From Xenorhabdus poinarii G6 (GTDB lineage: Bacteria > Pseudomonadota > Gammaproteobacteria > Enterobacterales > Enterobacteriaceae): a stretch of 64,000 nucleotides of DNA. Shown here piece by piece: positions 41,363-52,440 of the stretch. Below the pieces are notes generated by a model. The model was not told the origin of the DNA. It ran no database searches and saw nothing but the letters and a program-made list of their open reading frames with translations. Both the position numbers and the translations under genes were made by a program. How positions within the stretch are numbered: the first letter of the stretch is position 1; each line of letters begins with the position of its first letter. The stretch covers positions 2,852,001-2,916,000 of the forward strand of contig NZ_FO704551.1 in the NCBI RefSeq assembly GCF_000968175.1, written 5' to 3'.

Positions 41363-41538
41363 GCAGTTACCCCATATTGTTACGCATCGTGATAAAGGTC
41401 ATCTTAAAACATAAGGGGGCATAATAACGAATCATGTGACGAAGCCCTAGAACTTCATCCGTTTCATATCATCACGGCCTGAGTTTCATATAATAAAACG
41501 CGTCGTTCTCTCAATAAAATAAATAGGAAAAATAAGCC

Positions 41539-42468
41539 ATGCGTATAGGAATTGATCTTGGTGGCACCAAGATTGAAGTGATTGCATTAGACAATCAGGG
41601 CGAAGCATTATTTCGTAAGCGGGTTAATACGCCCCACAATGACTATCAGAAAATGCTGGAAGCCATTGTTGGGCTGATTCACGAGGCGGAACAGGCAACT
41701 GGCCAGCAAGGAACGGTAGGTATTGGCATTCCCGGCGCTATTTCACCTTTTACCGGAAAAGTAAAAAACGCCAACTCCGTTTGGCTGAACGGGAAAATAT
41801 TGGATAAAGATATCACCGCCTTATTGGGGCGTGAAGTGCGTATTGCCAATGATGCCAATTGTCTGGCGGTATCAGAAGCGACTGATGGCGCGGGTGAAGG
41901 TATGCCAATGGTATTTGCGGTCATCATTGGAACGGGTTGTGGTTCAGGCATTGCATTTGGTGGACGGGTTCATGCCGGTGGCAATGGATTAGCAGGGGAA
42001 TGGGGACATAATCCATTACCGTGGATGAATGAAGAAGATCGGGCCTATCAGGATGATGTTCACTGTTTCTGCGGTAAACCGGGATGCACGGAGACTTTTG
42101 TGTCAGGCACCGGATTTATGACGGATTATTTTCGTCTGAGCGGCGTGCAGAAAAAAGGTCATGAAATCATAGCTGCTTTGGCACAGGGAGATCCGTTCGC
42201 CGAATTGGCGATGCATCGTTATGAAAGACGTCTGGCACGGGCATTAGCACAAGTGATTAATTTACTGGACCCGGATGTGATTGTCCTTGGCGGTGGAATG
42301 AGCAATGTCGATCGTCTTTACCAAACATTGCCGGATTTAGTCAACGAGTGGGTGTTTGGTGGTGAGTACGCAACACCAATCAGAAAAGCCGTGCATGGTG
42401 ATTCCAGTGGTGTGCGGGGTGCCGCCTGGTTATGGCCTAAACCGAGCTTAAACGAGAAATCATCATAA
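41539..42468 (+). CDS. mak: Fructokinase Mak (ROK family)
   Basis: This sugar kinase phosphorylates fructose (and other hexoses weakly) with ATP in the cytoplasm. The 309-residue ROK protein has the phosphate-binding DLGGTK motif at residues 6-11, [12 protein letters not shown], the catalytic region [10 protein letters not shown], and the zinc-binding CxCGxxGCxE motif ([10 protein letters not shown]). Pairing with rdgC is conserved, which supports Mak over other ROK members. No repressor domain is present, so it is an enzyme and not a regulator. Confidence 0.93.
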   Translation: MRIGIDLGGTKIEVIALDNQGEALFRKRVNTPHNDYQKMLEAIVGLIHEAEQATGQQGTVGIGIPGAISPFTGKVKNANSVWLNGKILDKDITALLGREVRIANDANCLAVSEATDGAGEGMPMVFAVIIGTGCGSGIAFGGRVHAGGNGLAGEWGHNPLPWMNEEDRAYQDDVHCFCGKPGCTETFVSGTGFMTDYFRLSGVQKKGHEIIAALAQGDPFAELAMHRYERRLARALAQVINLLDPDVIVLGGGMSNVDRLYQTLPDLVNEWVFGGEYATPIRKAVHGDSSGVRGAAWLWPKPSLNEKSS

Positions 42469-42679
42469 GAAGTCAATAGGCAGCAGCCTGATCGGCGTGA
42501 TGGAGATACAAATACGTTCAACGATCCAAAACAGATTTATACGATCGATTTAGGTAAAGGTTTGGCGGTTTCTCTAAGTACAATAACCGCTCCTGTTTGT
42601 TGAAGCGGTATACGAAGATGTCCGTAGCGACAATCGGCTGAGCAAGAGAAAACACACACCATTTTAGGGACAGGAGTAC

Positions 42680-44635
42680 ATGATGAAGCATGTAGTGAAA
42701 GTGTCAACATTAGCCATGTTGGTGGCATACAATGTGCATGCGGCCACAGTGGATTTACGGGTGATGGAAACCTCCGATATTCATAGCAATCTCATTGATT
42801 TCGATTACTTTAAAGATAAACCTACCACGCAGTTTGGGTTAGTCCGTACTGCAAACCTGATTAAAGCGGCTAAAGCGGAAGCAACCAACGCCATTTTGGT
42901 TGATAACGGTGATCTGATCCAAGGCAGCCCACTGGCGGATTACGTGGTGGCAAAAGGGTTGAAGAAAGGGGATATTCACCCGGCTTACCAATTGATGAAT
43001 ACGATGGGCTATACCGTAGGTAACTTTGGCAACCATGAATTTAACTTTGGATTGGATTATCTGAAACAGGCGATTGCAGGCGCCAAATTCCCTTATATCA
43101 ACGCGAATATCATGGATGCTAAAACCGGCAAGAACTACTTTACACCTTATATTATTGTTGATACTCCAGTCAAAGATCGCGAGGGCAAAGCGCACACCCT
43201 GAAGATTGGCTATATCGGTTTTGTGCCACCCCAAATCAGTATTTGGGATCGCGTTAATCTGGGCGGCAAAGTCGTGGTCAATGACATCACTGAAACCGCG
43301 AAAAAGTTCGTTCCTCAAATGAAAAAAGAGGGGGCAGATTTAATTATTGCTATTCCACACTCAGGTTTTTCTCAGCAACCTTATAAGGCGATGGCAGAAA
43401 ACTCTGTTTACTATCTGAGTGAAGTGCCCGGCATTAATGCCATCCTGTTTGGTCATGCGCATGGCGTATTCCCTGGCAAGGAATATGCGGGTATCAAAGG
43501 CGTCGATGTCACTAAAGGAACCGTTAACGGTATTCCTGCTGTCATGCCGGGGCAATGGGGCGATCATCTGGGCGTTGTTGATATGGTGATTAATAACGAC
43601 AATGGTGAGTGGAAAGTGGCATCAGCTCGAGCAGAAGCCCGTCCTATTTATGACAAAGTCCATAAAAAGGCACTGGTTGAACGCGATAGCAAACTGGCCG
43701 CTATCATCGCAAAAGATCATCAGGGAACCCGTGATTTTGTCGGTAAATTCATTGGCAAAGCCTCTGCCAACATGTACAGCTATCTGGCTCTGGTTCAAAG
43801 TGATCCAACGGTTCAGATCGTCAATGATGCACAGGTGGATTACACCAAACGCTTTATTCAGGGCGATCCCAATCTGGATGGTCTTCCCGTTCTGGCTGCG
43901 GCCGCACCTTTCAAAGTGGGAGGACGTAAAAATGCCCCCGCTGACTTTGTGGAAGTCGAGAAAGGGGATCTGACGTTCCGTAACGCGGCTGATTTGTATC
44001 TCTACCCGAATACCTTGGTGGTGGTGAAAGCAACAGGGGCAGATGTCGTTGAATGGCTGGAATGTTCTGCGGGCATGTTTAATCAGATCGATCCCAATAC
44101 GACCAAACCACAGGCGTTACTGAATTGGGATGGTTTCCGCACCTATAACTTCGACACCATTACAGGCGTTAACTATAAAATCGATTTGACTCAACCTGCT
44201 AAATACGACACAGATTGTCAGCTTATCAACAAAGGGGCGAACCGCATCAAAGAGGTGAGCTATCAGGGCAAGCCGATTGATCCCAAAGCGACATTCCTGA
44301 TTGCCACGAATAACTACCGAGGTTACGGTGGCAAATTTGCCGGCACCGGAGACGATCACATTGCGTTTGCGTCACCGGATGAAAACCGCACCATTCTGGC
44401 TTCTTACATTTCCAGAATCACCAAGGAAAAAGGGGTTGTCTCCACCAAAGCGGAAAACAATTGGTCATTCCTGCCAATCAAAACAGATAAAACGTTAGAT
44501 ATTCGTTTCGAAACATCATCATCAGAAAAAGCGGCAAAATTCATCAAAGAACATGCCCAATATCCAGTGAACTACTTGAAAAATGATGATATCGGCTTTG
44601 CGATCTATCAAATTGATCTGACCGAGAAAAAGTAA
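42680..44635 (+). CDS. cpdB: Periplasmic 2',3'-cyclic-nucleotide 2'-phosphodiesterase / 3'-nucleotidase
   Basis: CpdB lets the cell use extracellular nucleotides: it opens 2',3'-cyclic NMPs and then removes the 3'-phosphate. The 651-residue precursor has a signal peptide ending VHA-ATVDLR. The N-terminal metallophosphatase domain shows [22 protein letters not shown] and GHAHGVFPG; the C-terminal nucleotide-binding domain shows [13 protein letters not shown] and [15 protein letters not shown] precedes two adjacent ATGs, so the start may be one codon later. It stands alone between mak and convergent folA. Confidence 0.96.
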   Translation: MMKHVVKVSTLAMLVAYNVHAATVDLRVMETSDIHSNLIDFDYFKDKPTTQFGLVRTANLIKAAKAEATNAILVDNGDLIQGSPLADYVVAKGLKKGDIHPAYQLMNTMGYTVGNFGNHEFNFGLDYLKQAIAGAKFPYINANIMDAKTGKNYFTPYIIVDTPVKDREGKAHTLKIGYIGFVPPQISIWDRVNLGGKVVVNDITETAKKFVPQMKKEGADLIIAIPHSGFSQQPYKAMAENSVYYLSEVPGINAILFGHAHGVFPGKEYAGIKGVDVTKGTVNGIPAVMPGQWGDHLGVVDMVINNDNGEWKVASARAEARPIYDKVHKKALVERDSKLAAIIAKDHQGTRDFVGKFIGKASANMYSYLALVQSDPTVQIVNDAQVDYTKRFIQGDPNLDGLPVLAAAAPFKVGGRKNAPADFVEVEKGDLTFRNAADLYLYPNTLVVVKATGADVVEWLECSAGMFNQIDPNTTKPQALLNWDGFRTYNFDTITGVNYKIDLTQPAKYDTDCQLINKGANRIKEVSYQGKPIDPKATFLIATNNYRGYGGKFAGTGDDHIAFASPDENRTILASYISRITKEKGVVSTKAENNWSFLPIKTDKTLDIRFETSSSEKAAKFIKEHAQYPVNYLKNDDIGFAIYQIDLTEKK

Positions 44636-44650
44636 CACATTCATATCGAT

Positions 44651-44672
44651 ACCTGCTCCTTTGGGGGCAGGT
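44651..44672. terminator. Hairpin between cpdB and folA
   Basis: ACCTGCTCC (44651-44659) and GGGGCAGGT (44664-44672) form a nine-pair stem with one G-T pair and a four-base loop, 16 bases after cpdB. The T-run is poor. It lies between convergent genes. Confidence 0.55.
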
Positions 44673-44786
44673 GTGAGATAAATCATCCCCCTTATTTACA
44701 TGTGTCACTTTCAGCGTCCCGGAACGTTGAAATCGATGGTGAAAACAATGGGACATCATCAGGGCGTAACGTGCCACCAATCACCG

Positions 44787-45269
44787 TTAATGTCGGCGTT
44801 CCAGAATTTCGAAACAATAGTTATGCGAATTATTTTCATCCGCTTCGTGAAATTCGGTAAAAACGGTATCCCACTTATTAGGTTCATAATCAGGGAAGTG
44901 CGTGTCACCAATCACTTCTGCATCAATGTGTGTCAGATAAATACGGTTAGCCAGAGGAAGAAATTGCTCATAAATCTTCCCTCCACCAATCACCATCACT
45001 TCTTCAAAAGCGCTGACAATCTCCAAAGCGGCATGGACAGAATTGACCCAAGTGACCCGATCATCGCGGCCGGGTTGGCTGCTGATCACGATGTTCAAAC
45101 GCCCCGGTAAAGGGCGACCAATCGATTCATAAGTCACTCGTCCCATCACAATGGGCTTTCCGAGTGTATGACGTTTAAACCAGGCTAAATCACCCGGTAA
45201 AGCCCACGGCATAGCATTTTCCATACCGATAACCCGATCCATCGCCATTGCAGCAATCAAGCTGATCAT
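44787..45269 (-). CDS. folA: Dihydrofolate reductase
   Basis: FolA reduces dihydrofolate to tetrahydrofolate with NADPH and is the target of trimethoprim. The second of two adjacent ATGs gives 160 residues (E. coli 159) and better spacing from AAGGTGG. Catalytic Asp27 and Trp22 are kept ([13 protein letters not shown]). Compared with E. coli, Asn23 is Ala, and the GRHTWESIGRP segment reads [11 protein letters not shown]. The [13 protein letters not shown] nucleotide loop is intact. It is the only folate gene here. Confidence 0.96.
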   Translation of the reverse strand: MISLIAAMAMDRVIGMENAMPWALPGDLAWFKRHTLGKPIVMGRVTYESIGRPLPGRLNIVISSQPGRDDRVTWVNSVHAALEIVSAFEEVMVIGGGKIYEQFLPLANRIYLTHIDAEVIGDTHFPDYEPNKWDTVFTEFHEADENNSHNYCFEILERRH

Positions 45270-45472
45270 CATTAAACCACCTTACAGCCAAGTAGAATGA
45301 AAATTTGGGACACTATACGGAAAGGGTGACTCTCCGTCGATAAGATTTCCCAGGAAACCCCAAGATTGCTGACTGATCGTTCAGTCCCCCATCTTCTTGC
45401 CGCGTATGACTTAACAAATGCCCCAAATGACAACAGTATTCAATGCCATCTGTTTGTAATTTCACGATTCGT

Positions 45473-46891
45473 TTAATTGGCCGGCTTCACGACTAGCTGC
45501 CCCGCAACCCCACGATCGGCCATTTCCAATATCTGGCTGTAATACATGAAAGGAAAACCGTCGTAAGAGGGTTGCATCATATTCACCAGTAACTCAGCCC
45601 GATTATCGATCCAGACAGTATCTTTCCAGCCATAATCCTGTGGCTCTGGACGATGGCCATTCAGATTGATGACCTTAAACCTGACGCCTTCAATATGGAA
45701 AGGTTGAGGTTTCGATGTTGTGATTATCCAACGTTCCCATGCACCTTGCTGGCTGGTTATATCGATTCGCTGCTTATCCAATAGCGAACCATTGATCCCT
45801 TGTGAACCCTCTCCCAAATCAAGATGGCGACTTTGAATGGCGGTGTTAACATGTGGATTATCAGTCACAATCTGATTCGGTAGTTGATCGGGCACCAAAG
45901 GCAGCAACCCACTGGCTTGTAATGTTAATACATTGGTTGACAACAGATTGGTTGATGTTTCAAACAGATTTTTCAAACGATCGATAACGTCTGCGGATTC
46001 TCCCGCAGTAATGGTCACACTCTCCACTTTTGACATATCAATCAAGACGTCACGACGCTCTCCCGGTGCAAGTGACAGCAACTGAACAGCGACGGGAGAA
46101 GGCAGCAATCCTTGATCAGTCCCAACCATATAGAATGGGCTACCATCACTCAGCTGCAATTGATATCGACGGGCATTCGAGGCATTCAGAAAACGTAATC
46201 TGACCCAACCTCTGGCAACGTCCACGAAGGGATTTTCGATCCCATTGACAAGTAAGGTATTGCCAAGAAAGCCTTGATTAGACGGTGAGTGATATTGTGG
46301 TACACCAAAATGGCTCAAGCGCTTATCTTGCAAAATCACGGGGAAATCATCAACACCATAGTGTCTGGGCAAAGGCAGGCGATGGCTATTTTCATCTTCT
46401 ATCAGCCACAAACCGGCAAGACCTGCATACACATGCTGCGCCATTCGGTTTGGGGTATTGGCATGATACCAACAGGTCGTTGCAGGCTGATCTATCGGAA
46501 TGACCGGTGACCAACTTTCTCCCGGCTGCATCACACGGGATGTGCCGCCCATCAAAGTACCGGGCACCAATAATCCCCCCACAGTCATTGAAACCGCTTC
46601 AGACAGCCGATTGGTATAGATCAGTTTGACATAATCCCCTCGGCGAACCCGGACAGTTGGCCCTAAATAATTTCCGTTAATACCCCAGACTGACGCCTGA
46701 TGATGGCCATCAAACGACCATGTGGTTTTTTGTATACTTAAAAACAGTGGTTGACCTCTCCGGGATTCCACTAAAGGCGGGAGCGGTAATTTTGCTTGTC
46801 GATTTTTATTGGCCCGAACAATAAAAGGAATTGCCCCTAAACACATTGCCAAACCAGAAGCCTGAATAAATTGGCGCCGATTCAGTGACAT
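45473..46891 (-). CDS. ftsP: Cell division protein FtsP (SufI)
   Basis: FtsP is a periplasmic protein of the multicopper-oxidase fold that lacks copper and stabilises the divisome under stress; it is a classic Tat substrate. The start at 46891 gives 472 residues and has GGAG five bases upstream; a longer frame adds thirty Cys/His-rich residues that do not match the family. The twin-arginine motif NRRQFIQASG is at 4-13. Three cupredoxin-like domains follow, including ASVWGINGNYLGPTVRV and WYHANTPNRMAQHVYAGLAG. In E. coli it is likewise downstream of plsC and parC. Confidence 0.95.
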   Translation of the reverse strand: MSLNRRQFIQASGLAMCLGAIPFIVRANKNRQAKLPLPPLVESRRGQPLFLSIQKTTWSFDGHHQASVWGINGNYLGPTVRVRRGDYVKLIYTNRLSEAVSMTVGGLLVPGTLMGGTSRVMQPGESWSPVIPIDQPATTCWYHANTPNRMAQHVYAGLAGLWLIEDENSHRLPLPRHYGVDDFPVILQDKRLSHFGVPQYHSPSNQGFLGNTLLVNGIENPFVDVARGWVRLRFLNASNARRYQLQLSDGSPFYMVGTDQGLLPSPVAVQLLSLAPGERRDVLIDMSKVESVTITAGESADVIDRLKNLFETSTNLLSTNVLTLQASGLLPLVPDQLPNQIVTDNPHVNTAIQSRHLDLGEGSQGINGSLLDKQRIDITSQQGAWERWIITTSKPQPFHIEGVRFKVINLNGHRPEPQDYGWKDTVWIDNRAELLVNMMQPSYDGFPFMYYSQILEMADRGVAGQLVVKPAN

Positions 46892-47251
46892 ACTTTCTCC
46901 ACAGACGGAATGGTCTCTACGACAGAAATAATTTTCACAGTGAGAATAGTGGCTTTTCATTATTGCGCAATGACAATTCAATACGATATCGCCTGCTGCC
47001 TGGCGACCAGCTTGAAATTGTTAGATATACACGTCAAATAACAACTGAGATAAATACCCTGATATTGTGGTTATCAGGCGTGATTGTTTTATTGATTGCG
47101 CTTAATAAAAACATTAATTTACCAAGCGCAATCATATCGCGAATAGGAGAGAAATTCTAAAACTATCTTAAAATTGTAGAGATAGCCCCGCTGAATGAAC
47201 ATCGGGAAGAGCCACTGTGTAAGCGACACCCTGAAATCCATAAGATAACAA
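46892..47251. other. 360-base gap between plsC and ftsP
   Basis: The ftsP promoter and plsC 3' end lie here. A plus-strand frame of up to 91 codons (46885-47160) crosses it and encodes a possible membrane helix near its end, but it has no ribosome binding site and overlaps the ftsP start, so it is not called as a gene. Confidence 0.4.
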
Positions 47252-47983
47252 TTAACTTTGCTGATTAATTTCTTCGACTTCTTTATCTAACTCTTCAATT
47301 TTAGCCAGCATCAATTGTCGGCAGTGTTCTGACAGCGCACGAACCTGATCTTTTGTGTATTTCGTGGTATCAATCGGGGGCAACATTTCAACAATCACCG
47401 TGCCATTATTCCAACGATTCAGTTTTATTTTATTGTGTGTCGAAGAAACACAAACGGGCACGATAGGCACGCCGGCAGCAATCGCTGCATGAAAAGCGCC
47501 CGTTTTAAAAGGCAACAAGCCACGACCACGACTACGCGTTCCTTCCGGAAACATCCAGATCGATACCCGATTCTTTTTGATCTGCTCGACAACCTGTGAA
47601 ATTGTGCCATGCGCTTTTGACCGATTATCCCTGTCGATCAAAATATTACCTGTCAACCAATAAAGCTGACCAAAAAAGGGGATGAACACCAAACTTCTTT
47701 TACCCACAGTGACTGTACGTGGCTGTACCGCATTCGACATGGTCACCATATCGTAATTGTTCTGGTGATTGCCGATATAAATACTCGGTCCATATTCCGG
47801 CGCTTCCATCGGAATACGCTTCAATAGCTTGATGCCAAGCACTTTATGCAATTTGCCGAATGCATGACCAAAGGTCATCACATGACTTGGATTACGTGGT
47901 CTGAATAAACAATAAATCACACCAAAAATAAAAGTCAGTATCGTAAACAAAATAACAATAATTCCACGAATAATTGCTAGCAT
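47252..47983 (-). CDS. plsC: 1-acyl-sn-glycerol-3-phosphate acyltransferase
   Basis: PlsC adds the second fatty acid to lysophosphatidate, making phosphatidate, the substrate of CdsA in the left part of this window. The start at 47983 gives 243 residues (E. coli 245), with AGGGG five bases upstream; the frame open to 48016 would run through a hairpin. Catalytic motifs NHQNNYD (HX4D) and FPEGTRSRGRG are intact, with N-terminal membrane segments. It follows parC, as in E. coli. Confidence 0.96.
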   Translation of the reverse strand: MLAIIRGIIVILFTILTFIFGVIYCLFRPRNPSHVMTFGHAFGKLHKVLGIKLLKRIPMEAPEYGPSIYIGNHQNNYDMVTMSNAVQPRTVTVGKRSLVFIPFFGQLYWLTGNILIDRDNRSKAHGTISQVVEQIKKNRVSIWMFPEGTRSRGRGLLPFKTGAFHAAIAAGVPIVPVCVSSTHNKIKLNRWNNGTVIVEMLPPIDTTKYTKDQVRALSEHCRQLMLAKIEELDKEVEEINQQS

Positions 47984-48000
47984 AGCAGCCCCTTGCTGAA

Positions 48001-48025
48001 CAGGCCAGTGGATCACACTGGCCTG
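48001..48025 (-). promoter_or_regulatory. Strong hairpin immediately upstream of the plsC ribosome binding site
   Basis: Ten-base perfect arms CAGGCCAGTG (48001-48010) and CACTGGCCTG (48016-48025) flank a five-base loop. It ends about seven bases before the AAGGGG site of plsC and about 130 bases after the parC stop. No T-run follows on the minus strand, so attenuation or translation control is as likely as termination. Confidence 0.5.
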
Positions 48026-48153
48026 AAATTATGATTTATACCATCCGTCCTGAAAAATCAGTGGTGTTGCCAATTGACATTAGCTGGAGATCACCACTGT
48101 ATTATCACTAAATTAGATAATATCGATATGATATATCAGGTTATTGCCCTAAT

Positions 48154-50406
48154 TTACTGTTCTGGTCTCTCTACTTCAACGCGCTCAATGCGCTGCAAAC
48201 CGCGGGGCAGAGAAGTGCCCTTACGCCCCCTTTCAGACCGGAATTTCTGTAAATCTTCCGGGCGAAGCAGTAATTTGCGCTTGCCAAAGTAAAGTGTTAC
48301 TGAAGATTGTGGCGGCAATACCAGTAGCCAACTCAGCATATCTTCGCCCGAAGCAGCCTGAGCAGCCGGGATGGAGACAATCTTGTTACCTTTTCCTTTC
48401 GACAACTGCGGCAGATCAGCCACCGGGAACATCAACATGCGACCCGCTTTGGTTATTGCCAATAGCATATCCGCCTGTTCGTTGTTAATCTCCAGGGGCT
48501 GCATCACTTTGGCATTTTCAGGTAAAGTAATCAGTGCCTTGCCTGCGCGGTTTTTAGCAATCAAATCACTGAAGGCACAGATAAAACCATACCCTGCATC
48601 TGATGTCATCAAGAGCTTCTGATCGTCTTTTGCCATCAAGAGGTGCTCAATCGATGCCCCAGCCGGCAATGCCAGTTTCCCCGTTAACGGTTCTCCCTGC
48701 CCTCTGGCTGAGGGGAGATCCAATGGATCAATGGAGTAACTACGCCCGGTAGTATCAATGAAGACCACTGGCTGATTGCTCTTACCACGAACCGCACTAC
48801 GGAAACTGTCACCAGATTTGTAGTTCAAGCCCGCCGGATCAATGTCATGCCCTTTTGCGCTACGTACCCACCCCATTTCAGACATGATGACGGTAATCGG
48901 CTCTGATGGCAGAATGTCATGATCGCTCATGGCTTTCGCTTCTGTACGCGCTTTCAGTGGCGAGCGACGAGCATCACCGTAACTTTGCGCATCAGCAATA
49001 ATCTCTTTTTTCAGCAAGGTGCTTAACTTACGCTCAGAGCCGAGGACTGCCTGAAGTTTGTCACGCTCTTTCGCCAGTTCATCCTGCTCGCCACGGATTT
49101 TGACTTCTTCCAGTTTCGCCAGGTGACGCAATTTCAGTTCAAGAATAGCTTCGGCCTGTGTTTCAGTGAATCCAAAACGCTGCATCAACGCTGGCTTCGG
49201 CTCATCTTCATGACGAATAATGTGGATGACTTCATCAATGTTCAGATATGCCGTCAGCAAACCTTCCAGAATATGCAGGCGCTTAAGGACTTTATCCAAC
49301 CGATGATTCAAACGGTTACGCACTGTTTCACGACGGAAAACCAACCATTCACTGAGGATCTCAACCAGCCCCTTCACCGCCGGACGGTTATCCAAACCGA
49401 TCATATTCAGGTTAACGCGATAGCTTTTTTCCAGATCGGTGGTTGCAAACAGATGATTCATCACTTGTTCGACATCCACACGGTGAGTACGTGGAACAAT
49501 CACTAAACGGGTGGGATTTTCATGATCAGATTCGTCACGCAAATCATCGACCATCGGCAATTTCTTTGCCCGCATTTGGCTGGCGATTTGCTCCAGTACC
49601 TTCGCGCCGGATACCTGGTGAGGTAAAGCCGTAATCACGACGTTACCTTCTTCTTTTGACCAAACTGCTCTCATCCGTACCGAACCGCGGCCATTTTTGT
49701 AGATCTTGCGGATATCCTCTTTTGGCGTAATGATCTCCGCTTCTGTTGGGTAATCCGGTCCCTTGACGTATTCCATGGCTTCATCGAGCGATAGATCCGG
49801 CTTATCCAGCATGGCAATTAACGCATTGGCTACTTCGCGAGCATTGTGTGGCGGGATATCAGTCGCCATCCCGACAGCGATACCGGTAGTACCATTGAGC
49901 AAGATATTGGGAAGACGCGCCGGCAGCCTTTTAGGCTCTTGCAATGTGCCATCAAAATTGGGTATCCAATCTACCGTTCCCTGCCCTAACTCATTCAGCA
50001 ATAATTCCGCGTATTTGGACAAGCGGGATTCGGTATAACGCATCGCTGCAAAGGATTTTGGATCATCCGGCGCTCCCCAGTTTCCTTGTCCATCCACCAG
50101 CGGATAGCGATATGAGAACGGCTGTGCCATCAACACCATCGCTTCATAACACGCCCCGTCACCATGTGGGTGGTACTTACCGAGAACATCCCCGACTGTC
50201 CGGGCAGATTTTTTAAATTTGGCGCTGCTGCTCAACCCCAGTTCTGACATCGCATAGACAATACGGCGCTGAACAGGCTTTAAGCCATCACCGATAAAAG
50301 GTAACGCCCTGTCCATGATGACGTACATGGAGTAATTCAAATAGGCGTTTTCAGTGAACGTATGAAGCGGCTGGCGCTCCACACCATCGTGAGTTATTTC
50401 ACTCAT
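48154..50406 (-). CDS. parC: DNA topoisomerase IV subunit A
   Basis: ParC, with ParE, unlinks daughter chromosomes after replication. The 750 residues match E. coli (752). The breakage-reunion domain holds the catalytic Tyr in [10 protein letters not shown] and the quinolone-resistance region [12 protein letters not shown]. There Gly84 stands where E. coli has Ser80; the acidic Glu88 (E. coli Glu84) is kept. A C-terminal beta-propeller binds DNA. parE lies 65 bases upstream on the same strand, closer than in E. coli. Confidence 0.97.
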   Translation of the reverse strand: MSEITHDGVERQPLHTFTENAYLNYSMYVIMDRALPFIGDGLKPVQRRIVYAMSELGLSSSAKFKKSARTVGDVLGKYHPHGDGACYEAMVLMAQPFSYRYPLVDGQGNWGAPDDPKSFAAMRYTESRLSKYAELLLNELGQGTVDWIPNFDGTLQEPKRLPARLPNILLNGTTGIAVGMATDIPPHNAREVANALIAMLDKPDLSLDEAMEYVKGPDYPTEAEIITPKEDIRKIYKNGRGSVRMRAVWSKEEGNVVITALPHQVSGAKVLEQIASQMRAKKLPMVDDLRDESDHENPTRLVIVPRTHRVDVEQVMNHLFATTDLEKSYRVNLNMIGLDNRPAVKGLVEILSEWLVFRRETVRNRLNHRLDKVLKRLHILEGLLTAYLNIDEVIHIIRHEDEPKPALMQRFGFTETQAEAILELKLRHLAKLEEVKIRGEQDELAKERDKLQAVLGSERKLSTLLKKEIIADAQSYGDARRSPLKARTEAKAMSDHDILPSEPITVIMSEMGWVRSAKGHDIDPAGLNYKSGDSFRSAVRGKSNQPVVFIDTTGRSYSIDPLDLPSARGQGEPLTGKLALPAGASIEHLLMAKDDQKLLMTSDAGYGFICAFSDLIAKNRAGKALITLPENAKVMQPLEINNEQADMLLAITKAGRMLMFPVADLPQLSKGKGNKIVSIPAAQAASGEDMLSWLLVLPPQSSVTLYFGKRKLLLRPEDLQKFRSERGRKGTSLPRGLQRIERVEVERPEQ

Positions 50407-50471
50407 GTGTATTAATTTCCTCAGAATCTGTATTGACTACCTGTGCGCAATATTTCTATTCCTGTCATGCG

Positions 50472-52367
50472 CTAAATTTCAATGTCGATGGAATCACCCT
50501 TCTCTTGCAGCCAGTTACGGCGATCTTCTGAACGTTTCTTCGCCAGAAGCATATCCATGACTGAAAGGGTTTCTTGGTAATTGTCATCGTCGATAGTCAA
50601 TTGCACCAGACGGCGAGTGTTGGGATCTAACGTCGTTTCGCGTAACTGTATCGGGTTCATTTCTCCCAGCCCTTTAAAGCGCTGGACGTTCGGTTTACCC
50701 CGCTTGCGGCTCAAACGATCCAGAATGGCAATTTTTTCCCCTTCATCCAGCGCATAATGCACTTCTTTGCCGAGGTCGATACGATACAGCGGCGGCATGG
50801 CCATATAGACATGCCCACGTTTTACCAGAGTCGGGAAATGACGGACAAACAAGGCACACAGCAAAGTTGCAATATGCAATCCATCGGAGTCTGCGTCCGC
50901 CAATATGCAGATTTTGCCGTAACGAAGCTGGCTCAGATCATCACTATCCGGGTCAATACCCATCGCAACGGAAATATCATGGACTTCCTGCGACGCCAGT
51001 ACTTCATCTGAAGAAACTTCCCATGTGTTCAGGATTTTTCCGCGCAGCGGCATAATCGCCTGAAACTCACGATCACGGGCTTGCTTCGCAGAACCGCCGG
51101 CGGAATCCCCTTCCACCAAAAACAGTTCGGTTATATTGAGATCCTGCGCAGTACAATCAGCCAGTTTCCCCGGCAAAGCCGGTCCATTCGTCAGCTTTTT
51201 GCGAACCACTTTCTTTGCCGCCCGCATTCTGCGCTGCGCACTGGCAATCGCCATTTCCGCCAGTTGTTCCGCTTCTTGAATGTGCTGGTTCAACCATAAA
51301 CTGAATGCATCTTTCACCACACCGGAAATGAAAGCCGCAGACTGACGAGAAGAGAGACGTTCTTTGGTTTGACCGGCAAATTGCGGATCTTGCATTTTGA
51401 GGGATAACACATAGGCACAGCGATCCCAGATATCATCGGCGGAAATTTTTACCCCGCGCGGCAAGATATTACGGAATTCGCAGAATTCACGCATGGCATC
51501 CAGTAACCCCTGACGCAAACCGTTAACATGCGTGCCCCCTTGTACCGTGGGGATCAGGTTTACATAACTTTCTGTTAATAATTCCCCCCCTTCTGGCAAC
51601 CAAAGCAATGCCCAATCGACCGCTTCGCTTTCTCCACTGAGGGTGCCGACAAAAGGGGATTTTGGCAGGGTGACCAGACCATTGACAGCTTCCAGCAGGT
51701 AATCGGTCAACCCGTCGGCATAACACCATTTCTGCTCGGTATCGTTCAGTTTGTCTTTAAAGACAATTTCAACCCCAGGACACAGTACCGCTTTCGCTTT
51801 CAGCAAATGTGCTAAACGTGTGACAGAGAAACGCGGGATATCGAAATAGCTTTCGTCCGGCCAAAAGTGAACACTTGTCCCGGTATTGCGTTTACCACAA
51901 CTACCGATAACGTCGAGCTCTTGTACTTTCTCACCCTTTTCAAAGGCAATTTGATGAACCTGGCTGTTACGACGAACAGTCACTTCCACACGCTTGGATA
52001 GGGCATTGACCACAGAGATCCCAACCCCATGTAGTCCACCGGAAAATTGGTAATTTTTATTGGAGAATTTTCCCCCCGCATGCAGGCGGGTCAGAATCAA
52101 TTCAACAGCAGACACTTTTTCTTCAGGATGGATATCAACCGGCATACCACGGCCATCATCTATCACTTCCAGAGATTGATCACTGTGAAGGATTACTTCA
52201 ATATGCTTCGCGTGACCCGCCAGGGCTTCGTCCACACTGTTATCGATCACTTCCTGTGCCAGATGGTTCGGGCGGGCTGTATCCGTATACATTCCGGGAC
52301 GACGACGAACTGGCTCCAGGCCACTGAGGACTTCGATGGCCTCTGCGTTGTAACTAGATTGAGTCAT
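50472..52367 (-). CDS. parE: DNA topoisomerase IV subunit B
   Basis: ParE supplies the ATPase and TOPRIM domains of topoisomerase IV. The 631 residues match E. coli (630). The GHKL ATPase has VIDNSVDEA, DDGRGMPVD and GGLHGVG motifs in the first 120 residues. The TOPRIM domain has EGDSAGGSAKQARDR and DADSDGLHI. It is followed by parC, so the two subunits are likely co-transcribed. The yqiA-parE order is conserved. Confidence 0.97.
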   Translation of the reverse strand: MTQSSYNAEAIEVLSGLEPVRRRPGMYTDTARPNHLAQEVIDNSVDEALAGHAKHIEVILHSDQSLEVIDDGRGMPVDIHPEEKVSAVELILTRLHAGGKFSNKNYQFSGGLHGVGISVVNALSKRVEVTVRRNSQVHQIAFEKGEKVQELDVIGSCGKRNTGTSVHFWPDESYFDIPRFSVTRLAHLLKAKAVLCPGVEIVFKDKLNDTEQKWCYADGLTDYLLEAVNGLVTLPKSPFVGTLSGESEAVDWALLWLPEGGELLTESYVNLIPTVQGGTHVNGLRQGLLDAMREFCEFRNILPRGVKISADDIWDRCAYVLSLKMQDPQFAGQTKERLSSRQSAAFISGVVKDAFSLWLNQHIQEAEQLAEMAIASAQRRMRAAKKVVRKKLTNGPALPGKLADCTAQDLNITELFLVEGDSAGGSAKQARDREFQAIMPLRGKILNTWEVSSDEVLASQEVHDISVAMGIDPDSDDLSQLRYGKICILADADSDGLHIATLLCALFVRHFPTLVKRGHVYMAMPPLYRIDLGKEVHYALDEGEKIAILDRLSRKRGKPNVQRFKGLGEMNPIQLRETTLDPNTRRLVQLTIDDDNYQETLSVMDMLLAKKRSEDRRNWLQEKGDSIDIEI

Positions 52368-52440
52368 GTTGTAATTCTGTCGGTTGCTTCGTTAATAGAG
52401 GGCCAATCAGTATTGATATACTGTTGATAATACCAGTCGC

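Noticed and set aside
46885..47160. 91-codon plus-strand frame as a protein gene
   Set aside because: GTG start without ribosome binding site, overlaps the ftsP start, no family recognised with confidence.
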